A DNA stretch of 64,000 bases. It comes from JAKPUX01 sp964436305 (lineage in GTDB: Bacteria; Zhuqueibacterota; Zhuqueibacteria; Residuimicrobiales; Residuimicrobiaceae). A program made the position numbers and the translations under genes. The notes beneath the pieces are model-generated. The model did no database searches, was not told where the DNA came from, and saw nothing but the letters and a program-made list of their open reading frames with translations. Below are positions 1 through 12,800 of this stretch, one piece after another. Within the stretch, counting starts at the first letter, position 1, and each line of letters starts with the position of its first letter. The stretch is taken from positions 1 to 64,000 of the forward strand of contig CAYTCI010000006.1 in assembly GCA_964436305.1 (NCBI GenBank), in the 5' to 3' direction.

Positions 1-50
1 TTAATCTACGAAATAACCAGATTCTCATCAAACCTACCGGAAAATTTTCC

Positions 51-3000
51 TTATTTGGCAAAGAGCAGTTTTTTGGTGAAGACCTGATCGCCGGTGCGCA
101 GACGGTAGTAATAGAGTCCGGTCGGCACCGGGGTGCCGTTCTCGTCCCGGGCATCCCAGACCACACTGTGCACGCCCGCGGGCTGCTGGCCCTGGACCAG
201 GCGGCGCACCCGCTGGCCCTGGAGGTTGTAGACGACCAGTTCAACCTCGGCCGCCGCCGGCAGTTCGAAACCGATCGTCGTCGAGGGATTGAAGGGATTG
301 GGATAATTCTGCGCCAGATCGACGCGCTCCGGCAAGGCCAGTTCGACCACGACCGGGCCATGCAGGGTCATCCGTCCGCTTCGTTCCACATCCTGGAGCT
401 TGTACCAGTACCTCTTGCCGGCAGCGGCGGTTGGATCGCTGTAGCTGTACCGCCCGTTCGCCGACGCGGGAATGAGCGCCGGATTGACCGTGACATACTC
501 GCCGTCGCTGCGCTCACTGCGGAGCAGATTGAAACCGAGGTTGCCGTTCTCGGCGCTGGTCTGCCAGCTCAGCAGGACCGCTGACCTGGACGCGGTGGCG
601 GTGAAGGCGCTCAGTTCCACCGCACTACGGAGGTGCACCCGCCAACGCAGTTCCTGGGTCGCCTTGCCGTCCGAAACCCGGACGAGAACGACCGCATTCT
701 CTCCGAAAGAGGCGTCCGGCAGCAGGATGAGGTTGGAGACAAAGCCTGCGAGCTGATCGTTGACCATCCAGGTGTAGGTCAGTTCATCGTTGTCCGCATC
801 GCTGGCAAAGACCTTGAACTCCATGAAGGTGCCATAAAGGCCGGTGATGGTGGTGTCGCCCGGATCGAAGGCATAGATCACCGGCGCGGCGTTGGTGGTG
901 GTGACGGTGATCTGGATCTGCGCGGTATCGGCCGCCTGGAAATTGTCGCGGGCGATGAAGGTGACGGTGTAAGGGCTGCCGTTGGCCTGGCTGCGCGTGG
1001 GCGTCCATGAGAAGAGACGCGAAGCGGTGGAGTCGAATTTGGCGCCGGTGGGCAGATTGCGAACGCCATAGGTGATGGGGTCGCCGTCGGCATCGTAAGC
1101 CGAGACCGAGAAGGCAAGCGGGGTGCCGGCCAGCACGGCCGGCGCGGCGGGCACGCTCAGCTCCGGCGTGGCGTTGACCACCTGGCTGCTGAAGAGCAGC
1201 GCCGCCCCCGACTTGTTCACCGGCGATAGTTTGACGCTCTGGTTGCCCTTGAGTCCCAGTTTCCAGGTCAGGCTGGCCTTGCCCTGGGCATCGCTCTGCA
1301 AGGCCGCTGCGCTGACCAGGGTGCCGCCGCCGGTGACCACCTCCCACTTGAGGGCTTCGCCAGCCAGGGGCTTGCCATAGGCGTCGCTGACCAACCCCTG
1401 GATCGTCAACTCCTCATAGGGCCGGCCGGTAGTCTGGGCTTCCTTGATTTTGGTCAGATAGACCGTGGGTTTGTCCTGCACGATGAACTGGAATTCCTGC
1501 TTCAGCCCGGATACGTGGTAGGCCATGACCGTGCACTCGCCGGTGATGGTGCCGGGTTTGAAGAGCACCGCGGCGTATCCGCGCTTGTCGGTAGTGACCG
1601 GATTGGGACTGAGGAAGGTACCCTCGCCTCTGGTCCTGGAAAAGATCACCTGCAGGCCCTCGGCCGGAGCGGCGTTGGAGTCGCTCATCGCCACCACAAA
1701 GGAATCGGCCAGAGCCTGATTGACCAGGCCGATCTGGCGGTTGCCGCGAATGATGGACATGCTGTTGGGTTCCGGGGGTTTGGCAATCGCCCAAAAATCG
1801 ATCTCATTCGTCCCGGGCAGCGGCACGACCGCCGTGAGGTATTGTTCGCCGATGCTGCTGCCGAGGGTCCAGTTGACCTGGGCTTCTCCTGCCGCATCGG
1901 TGGTGACCGGCTGGATCTGTGAGATCGAGCCGCCGCCGGATTTGACGCGGAAGGTCACCTGGACGCCGGGGACGGGATTGTTGTTGGCGTCATAGAGATA
2001 GAGGCCGACCGGCTGGGGCAGGGCGACCCCGCGCAGGGCGGTCTGACCCGAGCCAAAGGGCACAGCACTGGCCGGGGCGCCCGGGGTAAAGAGGATTCGT
2101 GCGGTATCCTGCGGCACGATCTTGTTACCGGTCATGCTCCAGACCTTAAGCTGGCCGGCGCGGGTGGAGGTGATGCGCCCCTGGGTCTGGCCGTTGCTGT
2201 CGGTCGCCAGAATCGGCTGCGTGACCTGGACGTCGAGGCCGGAGGTATAGAGCGAGACGAACCGGCCCTGAACCGGATTGCCCTGATCGTCCTTGAGGGT
2301 GACAATGACGGTCGCCGCGGAGGTGCCATTGGCGGTGACCGGCGAGGTGGCGGTCAGCTGCGAGCGCCGGCCATCCGGGTCGCCGATCAGGGCCGTGATC
2401 TCGAAATCGATCGGGGAATTGGCCAGCGCGGCCAGGCCGTCATCCGCCGTCGCCCGCACCCTGATCGAGCCGATGGTGCCGCCGAGTTTGAGCGCCATGC
2501 GGACGATGCCATTGGCATCACTCACCGCTGCCAGGCTGTTCGACTGGCCGTTGAGCATTGCGCTGCCGCTGATGACCTCAAACTGCACCGGCTGGTTCGC
2601 AGCCGGCTGGTCGGCGCTGGTGACCGTGCGCAGGCTGAGCGAATCGGCCAGGAAGCGGCCGACGGTGCCGGTGAGGCCGTTGCCCTTGACATAGACCAGT
2701 TTGGCGGCCGTCGTCCTCCGCCCGGAGGCGAAAAACTGCACCGGTGAAGCGCGCAAGGGGGTGGAGTTGAATTCGGCGCGGGCCTCAAAACTGTAGATCC
2801 CGTCGCCAAAGTTGGAACCGATGGTGGCCACGGCGCTGGCGAGGCCGGCATCGTTGGTCTTGCGGGTCACCATCGCGGCGCCGCCGAAATGGGTCCCCGG
2901 CGTGATCGCCTGAAAAATCACCGTCTGGTTGACCACCGGTACGCCATGGGCGTCCGTCACCATCACCGTGAAGGGTTCGGGCAGCGGCTGATTGACCGCA

Positions 3001-6000
3001 CCGGTCTGATAGTTGCCACTGATATAGGCCAGCGAATCGGCATCGCCGGCGCTGGTGGTGGCATAAAAGATCAGCGGCGAGGGATAGGTCGGAATATCAC
3101 GGCCGAGATACTGCGCCGAGACCGTCACCTGGTTGATGAAATCGCTGGTGCCCAGGGTGAGGATGACCATCGCCTGACCCGCGGCATTGGTCTGCACCGT
3201 GGCCAGGGAGAGGCCGTTAACCGTGCCGCCGCCGCGGCTGACGACAAACTGCACCGCCTGGTTGGCGATGGGATTGCTGAAAGAATCGCTCAGAGCGACG
3301 ACCATCGGCTGGGCCAGGGGCGTGCCGAAGGTGCCCTTCTGATTGTCGCCCGAGACCTTGTAGAGCAGCGCCGGGCTGCCCGCCTCCGCGATCGCCGTAA
3401 AGGTGACCGGCGAGCCGGTGAGGCCGGTGCCGCTGGCAGTGACGCTGTTGGTGCCAGTCGCCGAGCCGAGCTTGTAATAGATCGAGGCGTACCCGCTCTT
3501 GTCGGTGGCGACGCGCGCCGAGGTCGCGCCGTTGAGCGAGCCGCCGCCGCTGGTCACGGCAAAGTCCACCGCATAGCCCGCGACCGGGTTGGCATAGCCA
3601 TCGGTAACACGCACGACGAAGGGGCTGCCCAGCAGGCGGCCGGCCTTGCCGGTCTTGTTGTTGCCCGAGGTTTCGAGCAGTCGGGCAGCGGAGCCCGCCA
3701 CCGCGGAGAGCTTGAAGGTGACACTGCCGGCCGCGCCGGCGGCGGTCGCCCTGAAGACATTGTTGGTATCGCCGGCCACCGTGCCGAGGGTCGGCTTGAT
3801 GGAGGCCAGACCGTCGGGTGAAGTCTGGACGTCCAGGGCGGTGCCACCGCTGATCTTGCCGCCGCCCTCGATCACCGTGAAATGAACCGCAACGCCCCCG
3901 ATCGCATTGCCCTGATAATCGCGCAGGCGGACCGCGAGGGCATTGTCCGGGGCCTGGCCGACACGGGCGCTCTGCCGGTCGCCGGAATCATAACTCAGGC
4001 GGCGCAGGGGCTCGGATGCCGTGGCCGAAAAGAGCGCCGGGCTGGAGGCATTGAAGGCCCCATAGACCTGCAGGGTCTGGACGCCAAGGGTCAGTCCCAG
4101 CCGCCAGTTCAGCTGGGCGGTCCCGTCCGTTCCGGTCACCGCTGTTGCCGGCGAGCTCCCGGACGTGCCAAAGCCGCCGCCACCGCTGGTTACATTAAAA
4201 GTCACGGTGTAGCCGCTGATGATATTGCCAAAGGTATCCGTCACCTTGACGGTGATTGGCGTGGCAAGCACCTCGCCCATATAGCCGGTCTGGCCATCGC
4301 CACCGATCTTGTCCATCCGGGCTGCCGCGCCGACATTGGCGGAGGCGACGATCTCGATGGGTGCGGCCGGCGTGCCGGTGGCCGACAGATTGATGATCTG
4401 GGCGCCGGCCTTGTTGAGTGAGGTGATCTGCACCTTGTTGTTGCTGCTGCCGGCAGTCTGGCCCAGCTTGAAGGCCGCACGCGCCAGCCCGTTGAGGTCG
4501 GTGGTGACGGCGGTGGTCGTGCTGCCGTTAACCGTGCCTCCACCCTCGGTGACGCTGAAGGTGACGGTATGACCCGCCAGCGGACGCGGCGGGGTATCCC
4601 CGACCGCGTAAACCCGCACTGTGAGCGAATCGTTCAGCAGGGTCCCGGCGACCCCGGTCTGGTTGTTACCCTTGACCAGGATGAACGATTGGGCATCCCC
4701 GCTGGTGGGATCGATCTCGACGATCGAATTGGCGGTAACCGTGCGGGTATAGACCTGTCCGCCCGGGAGGGTGATGCGCAGCACGCCACTGGTATTGCTG
4801 CCCATGCCGAAGTGGAGGATGCGGCTGGGTTGACTCTGATAACCCTGAATCGAGCTGATCTCGCGGTAGCCAAAACGGGTACCACCGGGGCCGTTCTGGT
4901 CAAAAAGATCCACCTGGGTACCGAGGTAACCCGGAACCTTTTTCTTGTCGAGTACGCGCACGAGGAGCCAGTTGTTGCCCGAGGTCGAGACGTTCTTGAA
5001 GAGAAAGTTACGGCCGTAGTTACGGCTGTTCGAGCCGGTCGTGCCCTTGGCGGCCCCGTAGATATCCAGCAGACCATCACTATTGAAATCCGCCATAGCC
5101 CCGCCGCGGCCATCCTGAAAGATCGCCTCGAGGCCGGAGCCGGTGTACTCGACGAAACTCAGGCTGCCCGTGCTCGAGGTGTTGCGGTAAAGACGGGAGC
5201 CGTAGTCGGCCACCTCCGAACTGTACTTGTTGCGCTTGATCAGATAGAGGTCCTGCAAGCCATCATTATCGACGTCACCGGCAATGGCGCCGTAACAGTC
5301 GATATAGATCGTCCCCGATTTGGTGAAGGAGGTGCCCCCGCTGTTGCGATAGTAGAGGACCTGCGGCTTGCCGTCCCCCTGGCTGCTGGCGACCGAGAGG
5401 ACCAGATCGAGATAGCCGTCGTTGTCCAGATCGGCCAGGGTTGGCGCGTTGGGATCGGTGAGGATCGCCAGGCCGTAAGTGCTCGCCTGATCGGTAAAGC
5501 CGCCGGCCTTGTTGTTGATCAGCAGGACCGCGGTGGCGTTGCGGCGCGGATAAAAGATATCGACATAGCCGTCCTTGTTGACATCCCCGGCGACCGCGCG
5601 CGCGCCGGTGCCGAAGGGCAGACTGCTCAGCTCGGTCCGGGTGAATCCGGTATTGTTCTGGTTGATATAGAGCTCGCTGGCGGTTCCGCTGTTGACCACA
5701 AAGAGATCGACATCGCCGTCATTCTCAAGGTCGAAGGCCAGGGCGTTGACCGAGCCCGTGCCGCTGCCGATGTTCCACGCAGCGGTCTGGTCGCTGAAGG
5801 TGCTGCCCTGATTGAGCAGCAGCCGGCTGCTGGCGCCATAGTTGGTGATAAAGGCGTCCAGCTTGCCATCGCCGTTAAAATCAGCGGTTGCGGTGGCAAA
5901 GGTCGGGCCGTTGTCGGTCAGGCTGTAGGTGGAAGCCGCTTCGCTGAATTTGGCGCTGTCGGATATCGCCGCATAATAGCGGTTGGCCAGATTATAGTAA

Positions 6001-6827
6001 TTGACGTAAATATCTTCCTTGCCATCCATATTCAGATCGGCCCAGGCGACACTCTGGGCATTGAGCGTCGAGTCGGCCACCGCGCCCGCCGACCGGCTGA
6101 CGTCGTTGAAGGCGATGCTCTTCTCCGGCCCCTTGAGGACCAGATTGCTGTAGGTGACCCCGGTCATCGAGGAGTATTCGTTGCTCCGGCCGAGGAAGAC
6201 GAAGAGGAAAGCCTCCCCCTGCATGATCCAGTTGGTTGAAGCCTCGGCTACCTTGCTGCCGCCCGCCCAGATCTGGAACCAGGCAGAGCCGGGCTTCCAG
6301 ATATAGCGGAAGGTATAGGTTGTTGACGCATTATAGGCATAGCCGGCCACATCGGCGGTCATGTGATTGGCCTGCGTCGGATCGTATTGCGATTTGGCGA
6401 AGAGCTTGAAGGCCAGGCTCGATCCGGAAACCTTGCTGGCGTCGGTCTTGAGAAAGAGATACGAGCCCTCAGAGGGATAGCTGCTGCCGTCGTTCTGATA
6501 GAACTTGCCGCGGCCGCGCGACCAGACCGAAAAGGGAACCCAGTCCTTGGTCACCGTCGAAGCCGATAGCCCCTTGACCTGGACTTCGATGGTGCCTTCA
6601 TAGGGCATATAATCGCCCAGCCAGAGCTTGAGCTGACCGCTGGCACTGCTGGGCTTCCAGCCGCTGGAGGAGAAGGAGCCCGAGGTATTCCAGGCTTGTG
6701 TGCCTCCGGCCGGAGCGGCCGTCAGGTCATAGCGGAAGAGCTCCCGGGTATGTGATGGCTGGCCGAAGGTCTGACTCCACAACCCCGCTACCACTGCCAA
6801 GATAAAAGCTGCTTTCTGCTTCAACAT
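51..6827 (-). CDS. Giant T9SS-exported surface protein with FG-GAP propeller and Ig-like repeats
   Basis: The protein has about 2,258 residues. The start is the ATG at 6827, just after an AGGTGAGG ribosome site; an upstream in-frame TTG is less likely. A signal peptide is followed by a laminin-G-like segment (about 30-240), FG-GAP/VCBS repeats with DxNxDG calcium-type loops (about 250-620) and an ASPIC/UnbV-like segment. About 11 Ig-like repeats of roughly 100 residues follow, most opening with a G-[ND]-x-Q-T-G-x-x-G pattern, and one or two resemble invasin/Big_1 domains. Two cadherin/He_PIG-like domains, an FN3-like domain and a C-terminal FlgD-like sorting domain (NYPNPFNP, ending KKLLFAK) complete it. 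The likely role is a cell-surface or secreted adhesin; ligand and substrate are unknown. It lies 28 nt after its paralogue and is probably cotranscribed with it. Confidence 0.9.
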   Translation of the reverse strand: MLKQKAAFILAVVAGLWSQTFGQPSHTRELFRYDLTAAPAGGTQAWNTSGSFSSSGWKPSSASGQLKLWLGDYMPYEGTIEVQVKGLSASTVTKDWVPFSVWSRGRGKFYQNDGSSYPSEGSYLFLKTDASKVSGSSLAFKLFAKSQYDPTQANHMTADVAGYAYNASTTYTFRYIWKPGSAWFQIWAGGSKVAEASTNWIMQGEAFLFVFLGRSNEYSSMTGVTYSNLVLKGPEKSIAFNDVSRSAGAVADSTLNAQSVAWADLNMDGKEDIYVNYYNLANRYYAAISDSAKFSEAASTYSLTDNGPTFATATADFNGDGKLDAFITNYGASSRLLLNQGSTFSDQTAAWNIGSGTGSVNALAFDLENDGDVDLFVVNSGTASELYINQNNTGFTRTELSSLPFGTGARAVAGDVNKDGYVDIFYPRRNATAVLLINNKAGGFTDQASTYGLAILTDPNAPTLADLDNDGYLDLVLSVASSQGDGKPQVLYYRNSGGTSFTKSGTIYIDCYGAIAGDVDNDGLQDLYLIKRNKYSSEVADYGSRLYRNTSSTGSLSFVEYTGSGLEAIFQDGRGGAMADFNSDGLLDIYGAAKGTTGSNSRNYGRNFLFKNVSTSGNNWLLVRVLDKKKVPGYLGTQVDLFDQNGPGGTRFGYREISSIQGYQSQPSRILHFGMGSNTSGVLRITLPGGQVYTRTVTANSIVEIDPTSGDAQSFILVKGNNQTGVAGTLLNDSLTVRVYAVGDTPPRPLAGHTVTFSVTEGGGTVNGSTTTAVTTDLNGLARAAFKLGQTAGSSNNKVQITSLNKAGAQIINLSATGTPAAPIEIVASANVGAAARMDKIGGDGQTGYMGEVLATPITVKVTDTFGNIISGYTVTFNVTSGGGGFGTSGSSPATAVTGTDGTAQLNWRLGLTLGVQTLQVYGAFNASSPALFSATASEPLRRLSYDSGDRQSARVGQAPDNALAVRLRDYQGNAIGGVAVHFTVIEGGGKISGGTALDVQTSPDGLASIKPTLGTVAGDTNNVFRATAAGAAGSVTFKLSAVAGSAARLLETSGNNKTGKAGRLLGSPFVVRVTDGYANPVAGYAVDFAVTSGGGSLNGATSARVATDKSGYASIYYKLGSATGTNSVTASGTGLTGSPVTFTAIAEAGSPALLYKVSGDNQKGTFGTPLAQPMVVALSDSFSNPIANQAVQFVVSRGGGTVNGLSLATVQTNAAGQAMVILTLGTSDFINQVTVSAQYLGRDIPTYPSPLIFYATTSAGDADSLAYISGNYQTGAVNQPLPEPFTVMVTDAHGVPVVNQTVIFQAITPGTHFGGAAMVTRKTNDAGLASAVATIGSNFGDGIYSFEARAEFNSTPLRASPVQFFASGRRTTAAKLVYVKGNGLTGTVGRFLADSLSLRTVTSADQPAANQPVQFEVISGSAMLNGQSNSLAAVSDANGIVRMALKLGGTIGSIRVRATADDGLAALANSPIDFEITALIGDPDGRRSQLTATSPVTANGTSAATVIVTLKDDQGNPVQGRFVSLYTSGLDVQVTQPILATDSNGQTQGRITSTRAGQLKVWSMTGNKIVPQDTARILFTPGAPASAVPFGSGQTALRGVALPQPVGLYLYDANNNPVPGVQVTFRVKSGGGSISQIQPVTTDAAGEAQVNWTLGSSIGEQYLTAVVPLPGTNEIDFWAIAKPPEPNSMSIIRGNRQIGLVNQALADSFVVAMSDSNAAPAEGLQVIFSRTRGEGTFLSPNPVTTDKRGYAAVLFKPGTITGECTVMAYHVSGLKQEFQFIVQDKPTVYLTKIKEAQTTGRPYEELTIQGLVSDAYGKPLAGEALKWEVVTGGGTLVSAAALQSDAQGKASLTWKLGLKGNQSVKLSPVNKSGAALLFSSQVVNATPELSVPAAPAVLAGTPLAFSVSAYDADGDPITYGVRNLPTGAKFDSTASRLFSWTPTRSQANGSPYTVTFIARDNFQAADTAQIQITVTTTNAAPVIYAFDPGDTTITGLYGTFMEFKVFASDADNDELTYTWMVNDQLAGFVSNLILLPDASFGENAVVLVRVSDGKATQELRWRVHLRSAVELSAFTATASRSAVLLSWQTSAENGNLGFNLLRSERSDGEYVTVNPALIPASANGRYSYSDPTAAAGKRYWYKLQDVERSGRMTLHGPVVVELALPERVDLAQNYPNPFNPSTTIGFELPAAAEVELVVYNLQGQRVRRLVQGQQPAGVHSVVWDARDENGTPVPTGLYYYRLRTGDQVFTKKLLFAK

Positions 6828-6855
6828 AACCTCACCTGTCAATAATGTGATACTG

Positions 6856-9800
6856 CTACTTTAGGAAGACGAGCTTGATCATCTGGCGGAAGGCCTCACC
6901 GCGCAAGACGCAGTAATAGACGCCGGAGGCGACGAGATCGCCGCTGCCGGTGCGGCCGTCCCAGCGGAGGGAGTGGCTGCCTGCATCGGCCCGGCCGGAA
7001 AGAAGCGTCCGGATGCACTGGCCGGACATGTTATAGATCCCGATCTCGATCCGCTGCGGCGCTGTCAGGTCGTAGGAGATCGTGGTCTCGGGATTGAAAG
7101 GATTGGGATAGTTTTGTGCCAGGCGGTTGCTCTCCGGCAGTTGCTCCCCGCCGATCGGGTTGGCGACGCCGGTGGCCTGCTGCTGCACCGACCAGGCATG
7201 GGAGACCGAATCGCTCTGGTCGCGGACCGTGACAGCGAGGATGAACTGCGGCGGCAGGGCGGCACCGGTCAGAATCGTCAGGGTATCCCCGTTACCGGCC
7301 AGCCGGCCGTTGAGCCGCCAGGTATAGCTCAGGGGATCGCCGTCGAGATCGCCGGCCTGCACGGAAAAGCTCACCGGTTTGAAGGTCGGTACCTGGAAAT
7401 AAAAGGACTCCGGCTGGAAGGTAAAGATGGCCGGAGGCCGGTTGCGATTTAGCACGCGGATGACGGTCTGTCTGGTGGCTGTGCCGCCGTTCTCGTCGCT
7501 CGCGACAAATTCGATGGTATAGAGCCCCTGCTGGTTGTAATCGGGTCGCCAGATCAGCAGGCCGGTATTGACGCCATCGAAGGTCGCTCCGGCCGGCAGG
7601 TTGCGGGCCGCCAGGGTGGTTGCACCGCCGTCGGGATCGACCGCGGTGACCTCAAGGATCAGGGTCTGATTCTCATAGACGGAGGTGTCGTCCGCGGCAT
7701 GCACGACCGGGCCGAGATTCTCCTGCAGCAGCGCCGAGAAGAGCAGCTGCTTGCCGGGGAGAGCCGGGCATTTGGCCTGCAGGCTCTGGGTGCCCGCTGC
7801 GCCGAGGGTCCATTGCACTGCCGCCACGCCGCCGGCGTCGGTGAGCCGGGTGGCAGGTGCGACCGTACCCCCGCCGGCGAGGGGCGTGAACTGGACCGTC
7901 GCCGCGGCGACGCCGTTGCCGTAGCGGTCGAGGACGCGCACCCTGAGCGGACTGGCCAGGGTTTTGAGGGCGCGGGCCGTCTGCTGGTCGCCGGAAGCGA
8001 TGACCAGATCGGCCGCGGCGCCGGCAACCGAGTAGAGGGTGAAGGTCAGCGGCGAGCCAGCCACATGACTGCTGCTGGCCTGGAAAAGACAGGGCCCCGC
8101 CGCTGTGGCCAACCGCACCTTGGCAGCGACCTGACCATCATCCCCGGTATAGAGGGGCATGGCATCGACCACCTCCGCCCCCTCGGTGAGCGACTCAAAA
8201 AAGACCGGGACATTCGCCACCGGATTACCGCTCTGATCGGTGACGAGCACCATCAGGGGATAGATCACCGACCCCGCTTCGTCCATGAGACTGTCGCCAT
8301 ACACCCGGGTGATCCGGGCGGGTACCGCCATGGTGACCGACTCGGCGAATTCGATCGGAGAACCGGAGGGGGCGATCGCTTGCACGCGGACCGCTCCGCT
8401 TACCGATCCGGCGGTGAGCCGCACCCGCGCCAGTCCATAGCGGTCGCTCATTACCGCGGTGGCCGCGTTGACCACCGCGTCTCCTTGCAACACAGCAAAG
8501 CGGACGGCCACACCATAGATCGGCGAGCCGCGGTCATCCACAACCCGTACCGCCAGGGAATCGGCGAAAAGGGTTCCAGGGGCGGCAAACTGGTGGTCGC
8601 CGCCCGCTTTTTCCAGGGTGATCTGCTGCGGCAGAGCGGCGGTCGCGCTGAGGGTGCGGGTGATCGGCGTGCCCACCGCCCGCACCGTCACCTGCTGCGT
8701 CCCGACACTGGGGCCCAGAATCCAGGTGACCTGCGCCCGGCCGGAGGCGCTGGTGACGATGGCGCCGGCGGGCGCGATCTCGCCACTGCCCGCCGCGGGG
8801 ATGAACTCAAGCGAGGCCGCCGGCACGGGATTGCCATTAAAATCCTCAGCCTGAACGACCAGCGGCTGGTCCAGGGCCGACAGGATGATGCCGTTCTGAT
8901 AATCCCCGCTGATTACAGCGAGGCGCTGCGTCATGCCGGCGGTGAATTCCACCACCGGTGCGGCCGCCAGATAGCGCGATTTGCTCGAGAGATAGACCCG
9001 GACGGTCTTGCGGCCGGCGATGGTCGAACTGATGATCGCGGAGGCGCTCCCTTCGGCGTCGGTCACCGCCTCAGGCTGGGTGATCCGGTTACCGTCGCCG
9101 CTGACCAGCAGGATGATCCGCTCGCCCGGGACCGGATGGCCCTGGGCATCGATCAGGCGAATACGCACCAAGCACTCGGCCACACCATCGGCGATGACCG
9201 GCGAATTAAGGGCCACGGTCGAAGCGCTGGTATCCGGCTGCCCGTAGGGCGCGCTGATCGTAAAGGTCAGGGGCGAATTGCGCAGCTCCACGACACCGTC
9301 GGTCGCACTGGCGCGCACCTGGTGCACCTGACTGCCCAGTTCACTCCCCAGCCGGAAGCTGATCTGCGCGATGCCGCTGGCATTGCTCTGGACCGTCGCC
9401 GTGCGCACCTGCCCGGCGCCCAGTTTGCCCGATCCCTGAATGACCTGGAAGAGCACCTCCTGGCCAGCCACCAGCTGCTGCAACTTGTCGGTCACCCGCA
9501 CCGCCAGGGGCTGGGCCAGCACCTCCCCCGCCTGACCGCTCTCACCACTGCCGCTGACCGCAGAGATCTGCCAGGCCATGCTCTTTTTGGCACTGATGTA
9601 GAATCGCACCGGCGATCCGGCAAGGTGCGAACCGCTCGGCAAAAAGGACTGGGCTTCGAAAACGTTGTTGGCCAGACCAAGCGCACTCCCGAGGGTCGGC
9701 GTGACCGCGGCGATGCCGTTGGCATCGCTGATCCGGGTGAGCTGTGATTGGCCCTCGAGATTGCCGCCCCCGCGCCGTACCCAGAAGGTGACCGCATGGT

Positions 9801-12800
9801 TGGGCACCGGGTAACCGACCTTATCGGTCACGCGCACTTGCAGGGGCGTGTCGAGCAGCTGCCCCGCCAGCCCGGAGGTGCTGTCGGGGGTAATCCGCTG
9901 CAAAGCAGCAGGATCGGAAACCGCGATGGCGGAAAAAAGCTGCGGCGAACCGATCAGCGCGAGCCCGTTGTACGACGAGGAGACCGAGACGGTGTAGCTC
10001 CCGGGGTTGGCACCGAGCTTGAAAAGGACCTCGGCGATGCCGGCGCTGTCGCTCGCGACGGTGACGCTCTTTTGCTCATTGACATAGCCATCGAGGCTGG
10101 CGATGGCAAAGGTGACCGGATGAGCCGGTACCGCATTGCCGAACGCATCGGTGACCTTGACCTGCAGGTAACGCGGCAGAGTATAGCCCGGCGCACCCAT
10201 TTGCTGATCGCCATCCACTTTGCTGAGGGTGGCCGCCGCGGCCGCTTTGGCGGAGGCGGCAAAGTAGAGGATTTTCGCCAGCCCGTTGTAGCGCGCGCTG
10301 ACGTGATGGTTCGAGACACCGGCGAGCGGGCCAAGGCGCAACGAGGCCGCGGCCTTGCCCTCGCTGTCGCTGCGGACGATCTGCTGCACCGCGCCGCTGA
10401 GAGTGCCATCGCCCGAGGTGACCTGAAAAAGGATATCGTAATCGGGGCAGCCGACGCCCACACTGTCCACCAGCTGGACCACCAGGCGGGCGGCAAGGGT
10501 ATCCCCGGCGACGCCGGTTTGGCCGTCGCCACTGATATAGAGGAGGTTCTTCGGCCTGCCGGCGAGAATGATCCGCTGCAACGCAGTGGCCTGCACCTCG
10601 AGCGGCGATCCGGTGAGCGGCTGACCGTTATAGGTGGAGGAGACCTGCAGGGTTTGCGCCGAGTTGGCCACCGTGCCGAGCTGCCAGGCCACCGCCGCGA
10701 TGCCGCTGCCGTTGGTGGTCCGCTGCAGCGAGGTGACGTCGCCCGGCTTGATCTTGCCGTTGCCGGCGGTAAGGGTGAACTGGACCGGATGGCCGCTCTG
10801 ACCGGCGCCGGCAATGTTGCTCACCTTGACCCGGATCGAATCGGCCAGGACCTGGCCGGTATAGGCGGATTGGCCGCCGCCGGAGACCAGGCTGAGAATG
10901 GACGGCCCGCTGTTGGTCACCGTCAGGGTGAACGAGGTTGAAAGGGTACCGGTGGTCGCTGTGATCTTGCGTGTCCCCGCCTGGGCACCCGCGGTATAAA
11001 GAACCCTGGCGATGCCGCTGCGGTCAGTATAAACCAGCGGCGCCGGGGTGAAGGTGCCCGCTCCGGAATCCACCGAAAAGGTCACGGCCGCGCCGGCCAC
11101 CGCCTTGCCCTTGGCATCCTTGACCACCACGCTCAGCGGCTGCGCACTCATGCCGCCGCTGATGACGCTCTGGTTGTCGCCATCGAGGACCGCAATGGAG
11201 GCCGGTTTGGAAAAGTAGAAGCGGGAATTGGTCTGCAGCCGGGTCTTGAGCGTCGTCCCGTCCAGCATCCTGATCCTGATATCGACCGAATCCCGCAGCG
11301 CCACACCGAAATGCTGGACGATGTCATCCTGGGCGAGATAGCCATAGCCGTTGATCACCTGACGATATCCCACCAGCCTGGTCATATCATCCATATAGCC
11401 CTTCTCGAAGAGCCAGATCTTGGTGCCAAAAGCCCCCAGATCGCCCTTGGGGCCGCTTCCCCAGACCTTGAGCCAGCGGTTGCTGCCTGGTGTATCGTTG
11501 CGAAACAAGCGGTTGCTATAGGCGGCGAGGGTGTCCTTGTTGGCATCGGCGATGTAGATATCCAGGTCGCCATCATTATCCATATCGGCCACCGAGCCGC
11601 CGCGTGGATCGTACATTTCGATCTCTACTCCGGTCCCCGTGGCCAGGGCGTAGCCTCCCTTGCCATCATTGAGATAGATACGTGCCTTATCCCGGGTACG
11701 CGGTGCGAGCAGATCGAGATCGCCGTCATTATCCATGTCGAAGAGAAAGGGAGTGAATCCCCACTGATCGATCACCACACTCGTACTGACATTGGTAAAG
11801 TACCCCTTGCCGTTGTTCTGCAGCACCCGAACCTTGGGCCGGGACAGATCGGTATAGACGACAAAGGCATCGAGATCGCCGTCGTTGTCGTAATCCGCGA
11901 AGGTCGTGCCATTGACATCGTTGCTTTCCGACCACAAACCCCGTTCCCGGACCGCCGCCTCGGTAAAATTGCCCTTGCCGTCGTTGAGGAAAAGATCATT
12001 GGGCGCAGGCGTGGCCCCGCGGCCGAAATTGGCCGAACCGTCGGGATTGATTCCCAGCAAGGCGTAGTTGCGATGGCAGACAAAAATATCCATATCGCCG
12101 TCTTCATCGATATCAACGGAGGTCACCCCCTGGGTCCCCTCGTTACTGGGATTGACCGGGGTACAGCCGCGGTCGGTCGCATTGGCAAAGGTGCCATCGC
12201 CGTTGTTGAGAAAGAGCTCGTTCGGCTGCGCTGGTGTGATCCAGGGGACCTCATGGATATCCTCAACCGGACCCCAGTTGGTGGCATAGACATCCATATC
12301 GCCGTCGTTATCGATGTCCATGGCAACCAGAGCGCGGGTGCCATAGCCGATCGTGCCATAGCCCTCATAAGTGACCCGGGTTGAGAGAAAATTCGCGGTA
12401 AAGGTGGCATTATCGAAGGTGCCGTCGCCCTTGTTGCGATAGAGGCGGGCCCGGTCATCCGTTGTGGCATTAAAAATATCGAGGTCCCCGTCGTTATCGT
12501 AATCGGCAAGAATGACACCGTGTGACCCGGTGCTGCCATAACTGTCCGAAACCCCACGCGCGCCATCCTCCTCGCTGTAGGCGGCGCCGGCATGGCTGAT
12601 GTACAGGGTCTCCGGGACCTTTTTGTTTGCCTGCCGCACCGCGCTGGCGATGTAAAGATCGGGAAGCGAATCCCCCGAGATATCGACCCAGGCAGCACCA
12701 TGCCCGAAACAACTGACGCCCTTGGCGACATAGCCCGGTGCCTTCATCAGGTTTGTGACATCGGTGAACTTGATCGTCTGGCTGGTTGCCAACGCTGGAA

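Noticed and set aside
4569..6239. A 556-codon plus-strand open frame inside the giant gene
   Set aside because: Antisense of the FG-GAP repeat region; repetitive Asp-rich loops on the true strand generate it.
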